This document shows positions 35,368 to 45,129 of a stretch of 64,000 nt of DNA, in pieces; the first letter of the stretch is position 1; each line of letters starts with the position of its first letter. The position numbers and the translations under genes were made by a program. Source of the stretch: Bacillota bacterium. GTDB taxonomy: Bacteria > Bacillota > Clostridia > Lachnospirales > Cellulosilyticaceae. The stretch lies in NCBI GenBank assembly GCA_023393125.1, contig JAEWMQ010000041.1:1-64000 (forward strand), written 5' to 3'. The notes under the pieces were generated by a model. It worked only from the letters and a program-made list of their open reading frames with translations, had not been told where the DNA came from and did not search any database.

Positions 35368-36578
35368 TGGTAGCCGAAATGCTTTCACAGGAGGAAATAA
35401 ATGCACTTTTAGGGAATATGAACACGGATAATAGTAGTGATAATAGTGCATTACAAGGAGACTATAGTATACAAAGTAGTGGCAAAGTTACATTAAGCCC
35501 AGAGGAAGTTGATGCATTAGGTGAAATAGGTAATATATGTATGGGAACGGCGGCAACTACCTTATTCACGCTTCTTAATCATAAAGTACTTATTACGACC
35601 CCAAAAGTTGAAGCTTTAACTTGGGAACAATTTATGAATACAATTACAGATGATTTAACTGCTGTTTCTGTAGATTATACAGAGGGCTTTCGTGGTGCTA
35701 ATTTAATGATTTTAAAAGACCATGATGTGAAAATCATTGCGGATTTAATGATGGGAGGGACAGGCACCTATGTGGAAGGACCTGTAACGGATTTACATCT
35801 TAGTGCTATTGCTGAGTCAATGAATCAAATGATAGGTTCATCTTCCACATCGATGGCGCAAATATTTAACAAGAAAATTGATATTAGTCCACCACAGGCA
35901 CTTAAAATGAAAAACAATTTGGAAGATATTTTTGGGCCTAAAGGAGATATTGTTAAAATATCTTTTAGATTACAAATAGAAGAGAATATTATTGATAGTG
36001 AATTAATGCAAGTATTGCCAATTCAATTTGCGAAAGAGCTTATTATGGGACTTCTGAATCAAGAACAGGCTGTAGTTGACTCTATAGAACAGCAGGAGCC
36101 TATTGAAAATAAGTCAGTAGGATCATCCTCCGCAGTACAGATGGACAATCAGCATACGATGGTTCAGCCAGAGTATAAACAACCAACAATAATAGAACCA
36201 TCACATATAGCAAGTGATCCTAATTATTATGGTGAAACCTATCATAAATCTACTAGCAATATAAAAGCTGATGTAGATGTACAGACGCCACAATTTCAAT
36301 CATTTGATAATCGTCCAAAAGTATATCCAAAAGAAAATATGGATCTCCTAATGGATGTTTCATTAGAAGTTTCTGTTGAACTTGGTCGTACGACAAGAAA
36401 AATAAAAGAAATACTCGAATTTGGACCAGGAAGTATTATTGAGCTCAATCGTTTAGTGGGAGAACCTGTTGATGTACTTGTTAATGGGAAATTTGTTGCA
36501 ACAGGTGAAGTTGTTGTAATTGATGAAAACTTTGGAATAAGAATTACAGATATTATTAATCCAGAAGATAGAATATAG
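35367..36578 (+). CDS. fliY: Flagellar motor switch phosphatase FliY
   Basis: 403 residues, three parts. The N-terminal LSQEEINALLGNM peptide resembles that of FliM. A CheC-type phosphatase domain (about 50-230) has two E-x-x-N active-site motifs (EIGN and ESMN). A Gln/Pro/Ser-rich linker leads to a C-terminal FliN/SpoA domain (about 320-400). It thus combines FliN function with CheY-phosphate removal, as in B. subtilis. The ATG overlaps the fliM stop by one base. Confidence 0.96.
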   Translation: MVAEMLSQEEINALLGNMNTDNSSDNSALQGDYSIQSSGKVTLSPEEVDALGEIGNICMGTAATTLFTLLNHKVLITTPKVEALTWEQFMNTITDDLTAVSVDYTEGFRGANLMILKDHDVKIIADLMMGGTGTYVEGPVTDLHLSAIAESMNQMIGSSSTSMAQIFNKKIDISPPQALKMKNNLEDIFGPKGDIVKISFRLQIEENIIDSELMQVLPIQFAKELIMGLLNQEQAVVDSIEQQEPIENKSVGSSSAVQMDNQHTMVQPEYKQPTIIEPSHIASDPNYYGETYHKSTSNIKADVDVQTPQFQSFDNRPKVYPKENMDLLMDVSLEVSVELGRTTRKIKEILEFGPGSIIELNRLVGEPVDVLVNGKFVATGEVVVIDENFGIRITDIINPEDRI

Positions 36579-36591
36579 GAGGGTGTAAAAA

Positions 36592-36954
36592 ATGGCGAAA
36601 AGGGTATTAATTGTAGACGATGCAGCATTTATGCGTATGATGATTAAGGACATTTTAAGCAAGAATGGTTATGAGGTAGCTGGAGAAGCGGAAAATGGTA
36701 TAAGAGCAGTAGAAAAATATAAAGAATTAACACCAGATTTAGTACTTATGGATATTACAATGCCAGAAATGAATGGGATTGAAGCCGTAAAGAATATTAA
36801 AGCACTAGATCCAGGGGCGAAAATAGTAATGTGTTCTGCTATGGGACAACAAGCTATGGTTATTGAGTCTATTCAAGCAGGGGCAAGGGACTTTATCGTT
36901 AAACCTTTCCAAGCAGATCGTGTATTAGAGGCTGTTAGAAAAGTAGTTGGTTAA
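36592..36954 (+). CDS. cheY: Chemotaxis response regulator CheY
   Basis: 120-residue single receiver domain. Acidic pocket IVDDA, phospho-acceptor Asp in LVLMDITMPEMNG (about residue 54), the switch Ser in CSAMG, and Lys in FIVKPFQ. Phosphorylated by CheA, it acts on FliM/FliY. A perfect hairpin follows before fliO. Confidence 0.98.
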   Translation: MAKRVLIVDDAAFMRMMIKDILSKNGYEVAGEAENGIRAVEKYKELTPDLVLMDITMPEMNGIEAVKNIKALDPGAKIVMCSAMGQQAMVIESIQAGARDFIVKPFQADRVLEAVRKVVG

Positions 36955-36966
36955 AGACATAAAAGT

Positions 36967-37009
36967 TAGTATTAGTGGTAGCCTATTTTAAGGTTTACCA
37001 CTAATACTA
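36967..37009 (+). other. Intra-operon hairpin between cheY and fliO
   Basis: TAGTATTAGTGGTA (36967-36980) is the exact reverse complement of 36996-37009, with a 15-base loop. No T run follows, so it is more likely an mRNA stability or processing element than a terminator. Confidence 0.6.
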
Positions 37010-37042
37010 TATACAAATAATATAAAATTGAATGGTGATAAT

Positions 37043-37393
37043 ATGATAAAAGATATGCTTGAATTAGTGCTATTAATTCTGATTTTTGTGGGGATTTTAG
37101 CACTAACCTATTTTGTTACTAAGAAAATGGCAACCTTTAATAAGAGAATGGCTTTCAATAAGAACATGGAAATAATAGAAGTGCTTCAATTAATGCAAGG
37201 ACAATATTTATATATTGTAAAAATAGGTGATGAATACCATTTAATAGGGAGTACTCAAAAAGGAGGCATCTGTTATTGCTCGTCACTTAAAGAAGAACAG
37301 CTGAATTTAGAACAAGCAAAAATAAAGCCTTTTGGTGAACAGCTTAGTCATTTTATGAAAGGTAAACAGGTAGATGAACATGAAAGTAAATAA
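37043..37393 (+). CDS. fliO: Flagellar biosynthetic protein FliO (FliZ)
   Basis: About 116 residues. One N-terminal membrane span (ELVLLILIFVGILALTYFV) and a short cytoplasmic domain with LQGQYLYIVKIGDEYHLIGS, the FliO pattern (seen here as MQGQYLYIV). FliO assists FliP gate assembly. ATG 37043 has only a weak GGTGAT ribosome site; the frame also begins at a TTG further up. The end overlaps fliP. Confidence 0.85.
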   Translation: MIKDMLELVLLILIFVGILALTYFVTKKMATFNKRMAFNKNMEIIEVLQLMQGQYLYIVKIGDEYHLIGSTQKGGICYCSSLKEEQLNLEQAKIKPFGEQLSHFMKGKQVDEHESK

Positions 37394-38165
37394 ATCCATT
37401 CTAAGAAATATAATATATTTAGCAATTATTTTATTTTATGTAGGAGGCTTATATACTCATACTCAGGCCGCCGAGGTACAGGTACCTAATATTACTGTTA
37501 ACTTAGGGGGAGAATCACAAGCACAAAATACCAGTGCTTCTTTACAAATGATTTTTATTATTACTATTATTGCACTAGCACCGTCTATTTTAATTATGAT
37601 GACATCATTTTTAAGAATTATTGTGGCACTTCATTTTGTGAGATCTGCTATTGGAACACAGACTATGCCACCTAATCAAATTTTAGTCGGGTTAGCTTTA
37701 TTTTTAACCTTTTTTGTTATGAGTCCTGTTTTTATGCAGATTCAAACAAATGCAATAGATCCTTTAGAAAAGCAAGAAATTACTCAAGAACAGGCAATAG
37801 AACGAGGGGTACAGCCATTAAAAGAGTTTATGCTTAAACAAACAAGAGATGAAGATATTAGTTTGTTTATGGAGTTAGCCCATATAGAACCTTATACAGA
37901 GGATACGGATCTTGTAAAAGAGATGCCTTTACATGTTATCGTTCCAGCCTTTATTATTAGTGAACTAAGAGCTGGATTTATTATAGGCTTTTTAGTTTAC
38001 ATACCATTCATCATTATTGATATGGTTGTGGCAGCAACGCTCATGTCAATGGGGATGATGATGTTACCTCCAGCTATGATTTCTTTACCTTTTAAGATTT
38101 TGTTATTTATTTTAGTAGATGGATGGAATTTATTTATTGGACAACTTATACAGACATTTAATTAG
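37380..38165 (+). CDS. fliP: Flagellar export gate protein FliP
   Basis: About 261 residues. A cleavable signal peptide (residues 1 to about 33, ending TQA-A) is followed by membrane spans. Signature segments are MMTSFLRIIVALHFVRSAIG and the C-terminal PPAMISLPFKILLFILVDGW. It forms the core of the type III export gate with FliQ and FliR. The start overlaps fliO by 14 bases. Confidence 0.97.
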   Translation: MKVNKSILRNIIYLAIILFYVGGLYTHTQAAEVQVPNITVNLGGESQAQNTSASLQMIFIITIIALAPSILIMMTSFLRIIVALHFVRSAIGTQTMPPNQILVGLALFLTFFVMSPVFMQIQTNAIDPLEKQEITQEQAIERGVQPLKEFMLKQTRDEDISLFMELAHIEPYTEDTDLVKEMPLHVIVPAFIISELRAGFIIGFLVYIPFIIIDMVVAATLMSMGMMMLPPAMISLPFKILLFILVDGWNLFIGQLIQTFN

Positions 38166-38176
38166 GGGGAGAGAGC

Positions 38177-38440
38177 ATGGAGCAAATTGTTTTAGATTAT
38201 ATGAGAGAAGCATTAATGATGATTATTAAAGTATCACTTCCTATTTTATTAACGGGGCTAGTTGTGGGACTAATTATAAGCATTTTTCAAACAGCTACAT
38301 CTATTCAGGAACAAACTTTGGCGTTTGTCCCCAAAATAATAGCAGTATTTTTAGCCATTATTTTATTTGGATCATGGATGATGAATATGCTTACTGTATA
38401 CACCATTAGGCTTTTTAGTAGCTTTAATACACTGTTATAA
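38177..38440 (+). CDS. fliQ: Flagellar export gate protein FliQ
   Basis: 87 residues, two membrane spans, with the family segment GLIISIFQTATSIQEQTLAFVPK (read here in part: FQTATSIQEQTL). It follows fliP by 11 bases with a GGGGGAGAG ribosome site. Confidence 0.97.
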   Translation: MEQIVLDYMREALMMIIKVSLPILLTGLVVGLIISIFQTATSIQEQTLAFVPKIIAVFLAIILFGSWMMNMLTVYTIRLFSSFNTLL

Positions 38441-38451
38441 GGAAGGATGCT

Positions 38452-39237
38452 ATGGAAGATTTAGTCTATTTATATGCACACGTAGACGTGCTACTTATTA
38501 TTTTTTGTAGAATCATAGCTGCCGTACTGTTTCTGCCTATTATTGAAGAAAGTAAAGTTCCTAAATTAGCAATCTCAGGCTTATGTTTATGTTTAGCGAT
38601 AACAGTTTTTATGGTTACAGATTTAGAGCAAGTTTATTATGAGCCTACACTCATAAGTTACACATTAGTACTAATAAAGGAAGTTTTGATTGGACTGATT
38701 ATTGGATTTGTATTAAAAATCTATTTTCAAATCTATCAATTTATTGGAAGTTTATGGAGTACACAAGGAGGCTTAAGTATGAGTATGGCCCTAGACCCTG
38801 TAGGGGGAGTACAAACACCTGTACTAGGTCGTTTTTATAATTTATGCTTGTGTGCTATCTTTGTATTAAGTGGAGGATATCATTGGTTTATTAAAACACT
38901 AATAGATTCCTTTACACTAATTCCAATTAATAAAGGGGTTTTAGGTACGCATATTGTAACAGGCTTCATAGATACAGTAGGGAACTATTTAGTAATTTCA
39001 TTTAAATTAGCAATGCCAGTACTAGGCATATTAATATTAGTTGATTTCGGTTTAGGTATTTTGGCTAGAACGGTACCTCAAATGAATATGTTTGTTATTG
39101 GTATTCCCTTAAAAGTGATCCTTCTATTTGTACTACTTATAGCTACAGTTGGTTTAGTACCTAAATTTAATATGATTATTATTGATAACATGGTCAATAC
39201 TATCATGAATTTAATACAAGGAATGAGGCCATTATGA
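38452..39237 (+). CDS. fliR: Flagellar export gate protein FliR
   Basis: 261 residues, about six to seven membrane spans, with the FliR pattern near the end (ARTVPQMNMFVIGIPLK). It completes the FliPQR pore and ends overlapping flhB, to which FliR is sometimes fused. Confidence 0.95.
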   Translation: MEDLVYLYAHVDVLLIIFCRIIAAVLFLPIIEESKVPKLAISGLCLCLAITVFMVTDLEQVYYEPTLISYTLVLIKEVLIGLIIGFVLKIYFQIYQFIGSLWSTQGGLSMSMALDPVGGVQTPVLGRFYNLCLCAIFVLSGGYHWFIKTLIDSFTLIPINKGVLGTHIVTGFIDTVGNYLVISFKLAMPVLGILILVDFGLGILARTVPQMNMFVIGIPLKVILLFVLLIATVGLVPKFNMIIIDNMVNTIMNLIQGMRPL

Positions 39238-40352
39238 TTGAAACAAAGTATCGCTTAGACCTGCAATTCTTTTCGGCAGAAAGTGAAGGAAGAACAGAAA
39301 AGGCAACTCCCAAAAAGAAAGACGATGCAAGAAAAAAAGGGCAGGTTGCAAAAAGTGCAGAATTAAATACAGCTGTTTTAATCGTGGGTTTTTGCGCTGC
39401 GAGTTTGTTATTGGGAGGCTATATGCTTTCTGGTATTCAAAAGAATATGATAACGAGTATGAATCGATTAAGCGAAGTTTTTAACGAGGTTACCTCAAAT
39501 TATATGATTGTCGTATTTAGAAGTGCTATACTTGATATTTTATGGATTTGCCTGCCACTATGGGGATGTTTATTTGTCATTGGGTTTATTATTTCGTATA
39601 TACAGGTAGGTTATAAAGTAAGTTTTGAACCAATGAAGGTTAAATTCAGTAAAATGAACCCCATTAATGGAATGAAGAAAATTATTTCAAAAGATATGGT
39701 GGTTAGTTTGATTTTATCCACCGCAAAGGTCATTGTACTAGGATCTATCGTTTATAATATCATTTTATCTAAGATTCCTATTTTTATAAGATTTTATGAA
39801 TTAACTATAGAACAAATTTTAAATACAATAGCTATGACAGTTGTTCAAATTGGTTTTTTTGTAGGAGGAGCTTTTCTTGTATTAGCTGTCCTAGATTATG
39901 TATATCAACGTTTTAAGCATGCGGATAGTCTTAAAATGAGTAAGCAAGAAGTTAAAGAGGAATATAAGAATGCAGAAGGTGACCCTCAGATTAAATCTAA
40001 AATCAAACAGAAAATGAGAGAAGGTTCTATGAGGCGTATGATGCAAGCTATTCCTGAGGCTGATGTTATCATTACTAATCCTACTCACTTTGCAATAGCG
40101 ATCAAATATGATGAAGCAAAAGGTACAGCTCCTATAGTAGTGGCAAAAGGTGTAGATTATGTTGCACAAAAGATAAAAGAGAAAGCAAAGGAACATCATA
40201 TTGAAATTGTTGAAAATAAACCTTTAGCTAGAGCACTTTATTATACTGTAGATTTGAATAAAGAAATTCCATCGGAATTATACGGAGCTGTAGCAGAAGT
40301 TTTAGCATTTATATATAGTTTGCAAAATAAAAAAATGAATAGGAGGAGCTAA
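39234..40352 (+). CDS. flhB: Flagellar export switch protein FlhB
   Basis: 372 residues. A short basic N-terminus (ERTEKATPKK type), four membrane spans (about 45-225) and a cytoplasmic autocleaving domain with NPTH at 282-285. The cleavage switches export from hook to filament substrates. The ATG overlaps the fliR stop by four bases (ATGA). Confidence 0.97.
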   Translation: MIETKYRLDLQFFSAESEGRTEKATPKKKDDARKKGQVAKSAELNTAVLIVGFCAASLLLGGYMLSGIQKNMITSMNRLSEVFNEVTSNYMIVVFRSAILDILWICLPLWGCLFVIGFIISYIQVGYKVSFEPMKVKFSKMNPINGMKKIISKDMVVSLILSTAKVIVLGSIVYNIILSKIPIFIRFYELTIEQILNTIAMTVVQIGFFVGGAFLVLAVLDYVYQRFKHADSLKMSKQEVKEEYKNAEGDPQIKSKIKQKMREGSMRRMMQAIPEADVIITNPTHFAIAIKYDEAKGTAPIVVAKGVDYVAQKIKEKAKEHHIEIVENKPLARALYYTVDLNKEIPSELYGAVAEVLAFIYSLQNKKMNRRS

Positions 40353-40354
40353 TT

Positions 40355-42394
40355 GTGAAGTTTAAAACAGGTGATATAGTATTAGGGCTTTTGGTGGTAG
40401 GACTTATTTTCTTAATTATTATTCCACTACCAGATACTATTTTAAGTATATTATTAATTTTAAATATTTCTATATCAACGATTATACTAATGAGTGCACT
40501 TTTTTCAAAAGAACCACTAGATATATCGTTATTTCCTACACTATTATTAATTACAACTCTATTTAGATTAGGTCTTAACCTATCAACTACAAGAATGATC
40601 TTGAGAGATGGCTATGCAGGAGAGGTTGTTCAAGCCTTTGGAGAGTTCGTTGCAGGTGGAGATATTGTTATAGGAAGTATTATGTTCGTTATTATTACCA
40701 TTGTAAATATGCAAGTTATCACTAAAGGCTCTGAACGTGTAGCAGAGGTAACGGCAAGATTTACCTTAGATGCTATGCCAGGTAAACAAATGGCAATAGA
40801 TGCTGACTTAAACACAGGATTTATTGATGAAGCAGAAGCAAAGAAGAGAAGAAAAAAAATCCAAGATGAAGCAGCCTTCTTTGGTTCGATGGATGGTGCA
40901 GCAAAATTCGTTAAAAATGATGCAATGGTTGGTATTTTTATTACATTTATAAACATTATAGGTGGTATGATTATAGGTGTTGCAATGGGAGGATTAGAAT
41001 TCTCAGATGCTATACAAAAATATACAATAGTAACTATTGGTGATGGTTTAGTAAGTGCCATACCTTCATTACTTATTTCTACAGCTACAGGTATTTTAGT
41101 AACTAAGACATCTACAGATCAAGAGATGAGTAGTACATTAACAAAGCAACTATTTTCTTCTCCATTGGTACTAGTTATTGTGGGGATTACAATTACTGTT
41201 TTAGGTGTATTTACGCCTATGGGGGTAATCATTACATTACCAATTGCAGCAGTTTGGTTATTTATTGCATCAAGTGTCAATAAAAAGCAAAAAGTTGCTG
41301 AAGTGGAATCTGAAATAGATACAGAAGATGAAGCAGCAGAAGAAATTAGAAAACCAGAGAATGTCATTTCTTTATTACATGTGGATCCAATTGAGCTTGA
41401 GTTTGGATATGGTATTATTCCACTTGCCGATGTTAATCAAGGGGGAGACCTTTTAGACCGAGTCGTAATGATTAGAAGACAGATAGCATTAGAACTAGGA
41501 AGTATTGTCCCCATTGTACGCTTAAGGGATAATATTCAGTTAGCTCCTAATGCTTATAGTATAAAGATAAAGGGAGTAGAAGTAGCAAAAGGAGAAATTT
41601 TATTTGATCATTATATGGCGATGAACCCAGGGTATGTAGAAGAAGAAATAGATGGTATTGCTACAACAGAGCCTGCCTTTGGACTTCCAGCTTTATGGAT
41701 TACTGAGATGCAAAGAGAAAAGGCAGAAGTAAAAGGCTATACAGTAGTAGATTGTCCATCTATTATTGCAACTCATTTAACGGAAGTTATCAAACGTCAC
41801 CTACATGAATTACTTAGTAGGCAAGATGTACAAACACTGATTAATAATGTGGCAGAAACACATCCAGCTTTAATTAGTGAACTCACACCAAAACTACTTA
41901 GTGTTGGTGATATTCAAAAGGTACTAGGTAATTTATTAAAAGAAGGTATTTCTATTAGAGATCTAGTAACAATATGTGAAGTACTAGCAGATTATGCCAC
42001 AAGTGTACGTGATACAGATGTATTAACTGAATATGTCAGGCAAGGGCTAGCTAGGGCTATTTCAAAGAGGTTATTTACACTTCCAACAAATCAAGTCATT
42101 ACACTAGATCCAACTGTTGAGCAACAAATTATGTCTAGTGTGCAACATACTGAGCAAGGAGCCTATGTTGCATTGGATCCTAAAGTAGTTCAAAATCTAA
42201 TAAATCAATTAAAAAGAGAAGTGAACAAATTAACTTCTGTGGGATTACAACCTATTATTTTGACTTCGCCTATTGTAAGGATTTATTTTAAGCATTTAAC
42301 GCAGCAGTATATGCCAGATTTAATTGTTATTTCTTACAATGAAATTGAACAGGACGTAGAGATTCAATCAATAGGGATGGTGAGCATTGCATGA
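40355..42394 (+). CDS. flhA: Flagellar export gate protein FlhA
   Basis: 679 residues. The N-terminal half has eight membrane spans and the conserved FHIPEP region (RFTLDAMPGKQMAIDADL), the C-terminal half is the cytoplasmic substrate-docking ring (from about residue 325). GTG start behind GGAGGAGC, two bases after flhB. It overlaps flhF by four bases. Confidence 0.97.
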   Translation: MKFKTGDIVLGLLVVGLIFLIIIPLPDTILSILLILNISISTIILMSALFSKEPLDISLFPTLLLITTLFRLGLNLSTTRMILRDGYAGEVVQAFGEFVAGGDIVIGSIMFVIITIVNMQVITKGSERVAEVTARFTLDAMPGKQMAIDADLNTGFIDEAEAKKRRKKIQDEAAFFGSMDGAAKFVKNDAMVGIFITFINIIGGMIIGVAMGGLEFSDAIQKYTIVTIGDGLVSAIPSLLISTATGILVTKTSTDQEMSSTLTKQLFSSPLVLVIVGITITVLGVFTPMGVIITLPIAAVWLFIASSVNKKQKVAEVESEIDTEDEAAEEIRKPENVISLLHVDPIELEFGYGIIPLADVNQGGDLLDRVVMIRRQIALELGSIVPIVRLRDNIQLAPNAYSIKIKGVEVAKGEILFDHYMAMNPGYVEEEIDGIATTEPAFGLPALWITEMQREKAEVKGYTVVDCPSIIATHLTEVIKRHLHELLSRQDVQTLINNVAETHPALISELTPKLLSVGDIQKVLGNLLKEGISIRDLVTICEVLADYATSVRDTDVLTEYVRQGLARAISKRLFTLPTNQVITLDPTVEQQIMSSVQHTEQGAYVALDPKVVQNLINQLKREVNKLTSVGLQPIILTSPIVRIYFKHLTQQYMPDLIVISYNEIEQDVEIQSIGMVSIA

Positions 42395-43536
42395 GAATAC
42401 TTAAATTAAAAGGTAAGTCGGAAGAGGCGATACTAAAAGAGATAGAAAAAGAATATGGTAATAAGGCAGTTATACTTAGTACACAGCAAGAAGAACAGAC
42501 AGGACTAGCTAAGTGGTTTAAAAGGCCAAGAACGATTATAACTATTGCAGTGAAAGATGATGATGAAATAGAACAAGAGAGAAAAGGATTAGAAGAGGCA
42601 TCAAGAGTAAATTTTATGCCAGAATCCAATGAAAAATTAAAAGAAGAATCTTATGAAGTATTACTTGGCTTAAAAGATCAATTAAATCAGTTACAAAGAG
42701 AGCTGAGTACTATAAAACAGGCACAGTTAGAGGATAAGAAAGATTCAGTGAATACTACCTATGAAACTGAAAATAAATGGATTAATTATATGAAGGCAAA
42801 GTTACTCCAATTAGGATTAAAAGAAGAACTATGTACTTTGTATTTAGACGGAGTTAGTCATGAATCTCCTGAAGAAATTATTCGTAAAGTTTATTCGGAA
42901 TTAGAAAAATCACTATGTGAAAAAGAAGAAAAGGATCTAGCTCAAATTATTTTCTTTATTGGATCTACAGGAGTAGGAAAAACAACTACACTAGCCAAAC
43001 TAACAGCAAAATATGTACTGGAAGAAAATAAGAAGGTAGTATTGTTCACTGCAGATACATATAGAATTGCAGCAGTTGAACAGTTAAAGACGTACGCCGA
43101 TATCCTAGGAGTAGAAATAGAAGTTATTTATAATGAAGCAGAATTACCTCAGTATATAGAAAAATGGAACCATGTAGACTACATACTTATAGATACAGCA
43201 GGACGTTCGCATAAAAATGAAGAGCAGGTAAAAGAACTTAAAGCTTTGATGAAAAATGTAGAAAAAAAGCAGGTATTTTTAGTATTAAATGCAAGTACAG
43301 CAGCTAAGGATGTAGTAACCATTGTAAATACTTATCAGAAGGCAGAATCAGAATTTGATCTTATTATTACAAAGCTTGATGAAACAGATGAAATAGGTAA
43401 CGTTGTTAATATTGGTTATTATGCTAAAAGGCCAATTATGTATTTAACAAATGGTCAAAACGTACCAGCTGATATAAAAATATTTAATAAAGACGAGTAT
43501 ATAACAGATTTGTTAGGGAGAATAAGTAATGAATGA
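42391..43536 (+). CDS. flhF: SRP-like GTPase FlhF
   Basis: 381 residues. A basic and variable N-terminal region (1 to about 110) precedes the NG domain, with P-loop GSTGVGKT (191-198), DTAGRS and TKLDET. FlhF helps place and count flagella together with FlhG. The start overlaps flhA by four bases, and flhG overlaps its end. Confidence 0.97.
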   Translation: MRILKLKGKSEEAILKEIEKEYGNKAVILSTQQEEQTGLAKWFKRPRTIITIAVKDDDEIEQERKGLEEASRVNFMPESNEKLKEESYEVLLGLKDQLNQLQRELSTIKQAQLEDKKDSVNTTYETENKWINYMKAKLLQLGLKEELCTLYLDGVSHESPEEIIRKVYSELEKSLCEKEEKDLAQIIFFIGSTGVGKTTTLAKLTAKYVLEENKKVVLFTADTYRIAAVEQLKTYADILGVEIEVIYNEAELPQYIEKWNHVDYILIDTAGRSHKNEEQVKELKALMKNVEKKQVFLVLNASTAAKDVVTIVNTYQKAESEFDLIITKLDETDEIGNVVNIGYYAKRPIMYLTNGQNVPADIKIFNKDEYITDLLGRISNE

Positions 43537-44404
43537 TCAAGCTGAAGCACTTAGACAAATGGTAGGAATTAATGAAGCAAGTAAGTTAGCACAGCAAGAT
43601 GACATGAGGATTATAACAGTTGCAAGTGGTAAGGGTGGGGTTGGAAAAAGTAGTTTTAGTGTTAATCTGGGGCTAGCTATGCAGGCACTAGGTCAAAAGC
43701 CAATTATCTTAGATGCAGATTTTGGCCTAGCTAATGTAGAGATTATGTTAGGTGAGAGGCCTCAATTTAATTTATCACATCTCATTAAAGGACAATGCCA
43801 TATCCATGAATTAGTAACTACAAGTAAATATGGACTTCCTTTTATTTCTGGTGGTTCAGGCATAAAAGATATGAACTTTCTATCTGCTTATCAAATTGAT
43901 AAAATTAGTTCACAATTAGCTGAATTAAGTAGATTAACGAATATGCTCATTATAGATACAGGAGCGGGTATCAATGAGATTGTCGTTAATTTTTGCAAAT
44001 TAGCTCATGAAGTTTATATTGTTGTAACACCAGAACCGACTTCTGTAACAGATGGTTATGCATTAATCAAAACATTAATAGGACAATTTGACTTGGATAG
44101 TACTATTAAAGTCATTGTAAATAAAGCAATGTCTCAAGAAGAAGCACATGAAGTATTTCATAAACTCTATTATGTGACAGAACACTTCTTAAAACGTCCT
44201 ATCCAATATGGAGGCTTTGTGCCATACGATGAACAATTATTTAAGTCTGTTAAAGAGCAAGTTCCAGTATTTGAATACAATCGTCAAGCAAAATCTAGTA
44301 TGGCCTATTATCAAATAGGAAGGATTGTTTTAGGCGATAAGACTAGACAAACTATTAAAAAGGAAAATTGGGTAAGTCGATTTAAGAAAATATTTAGTCA
44401 TTAA
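43529..44404 (+). CDS. flhG: MinD-like ATPase FlhG
   Basis: 291 residues. Deviant Walker A KGGVGKS (35-41), DADFGLANVE and DTGAGI mark the ParA/MinD family. The N-terminal DQAEALRQMV fits the FlhF-activating motif. It regulates FlhF and flagellar number. A larger gap of 89 bases follows before cheB. Confidence 0.96.
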   Translation: MNDQAEALRQMVGINEASKLAQQDDMRIITVASGKGGVGKSSFSVNLGLAMQALGQKPIILDADFGLANVEIMLGERPQFNLSHLIKGQCHIHELVTTSKYGLPFISGGSGIKDMNFLSAYQIDKISSQLAELSRLTNMLIIDTGAGINEIVVNFCKLAHEVYIVVTPEPTSVTDGYALIKTLIGQFDLDSTIKVIVNKAMSQEEAHEVFHKLYYVTEHFLKRPIQYGGFVPYDEQLFKSVKEQVPVFEYNRQAKSSMAYYQIGRIVLGDKTRQTIKKENWVSRFKKIFSH

Positions 44405-44493
44405 AAATACTCATATTAACTCAGAATACATAAAAATAAACAAGTAAAGTAGATATAGTATAAGTATACTTGATATTATAGGAGATTAGATAA

Positions 44494-45129
44494 ATGAGTG
44501 AGATAAGTAGAAATGGTAAGACCATAGAAGAGGAACAATATGAATATATTGTTGCTATGGGAATATCCACAGGTGGACCAAAGCTATTAAGTCAAATTAT
44601 ACCTATGCTAGAACATAATTTATCTGCAACCTATTTAATTGTACAACATATGCCCGAAGGATTTACTAAAAATCTAGCTGCTAGACTAAATAGCTTAAGT
44701 GAATTAGAAGTAAAAGAAGCTGAACACGAAGAAGTATTAAAAAGAGGTACGGTTTATATAGCACCTGGTGGAAAGCAACTTAAAATCATTAATGGATTAA
44801 AACCACAAATTAATATTACAGATGATCTTCCTTATAAAGGACATAAACCATCTGTAAACGTTATGATGAGTTCCTTAGCAGAGTTAAAAAATTGCAGTAA
44901 AAAAATGATTGCAGTTATTATGACCGGAATGGGCTCAGATGGATTAGAAGGTGTAAGTGATTTAAAACAAACATATTCATGTGAAGTTATTGCTCAAGAT
45001 CAAGTTTCTTCTACGGTTTATGGTATGCCTAAAGCTATAGCAAATGCTGGTTTAGCAGATTATATTGTATCGGCAGATAATATTACACAAATTATAAAAA
45101 GAATAGTGGGGGATAGTCATGGACGTTAG
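44494..45129 (+). CDS. cheB: CheB methylesterase domain only, no receiver domain
   Basis: 211 residues. The whole protein is the C-terminal catalytic domain: triad residues Ser25 (GISTGG), His52 (QHMPEGF) and Asp149 (MTGMGSDG) are present. CheB demethylates or deamidates chemoreceptors. Normal CheB is about 350 residues with an N-terminal receiver that blocks the active site until CheA phosphorylates it; here the ATG, with TAGGAGA upstream, begins about 15 residues before the catalytic domain. The 89 bases to flhG cannot hold a receiver. Either control is lost or a separate protein supplies it. cheA overlaps the 3' end. Confidence 0.93.
   Translation: MSEISRNGKTIEEEQYEYIVAMGISTGGPKLLSQIIPMLEHNLSATYLIVQHMPEGFTKNLAARLNSLSELEVKEAEHEEVLKRGTVYIAPGGKQLKIINGLKPQINITDDLPYKGHKPSVNVMMSSLAELKNCSKKMIAVIMTGMGSDGLEGVSDLKQTYSCEVIAQDQVSSTVYGMPKAIANAGLADYIVSADNITQIIKRIVGDSHGR

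Noticed and set aside
43094..43110. SigD-like GCCGATAT sequence
   Set aside because: It lies inside flhF and the TAAA upstream is only about seven bases away instead of about 15.
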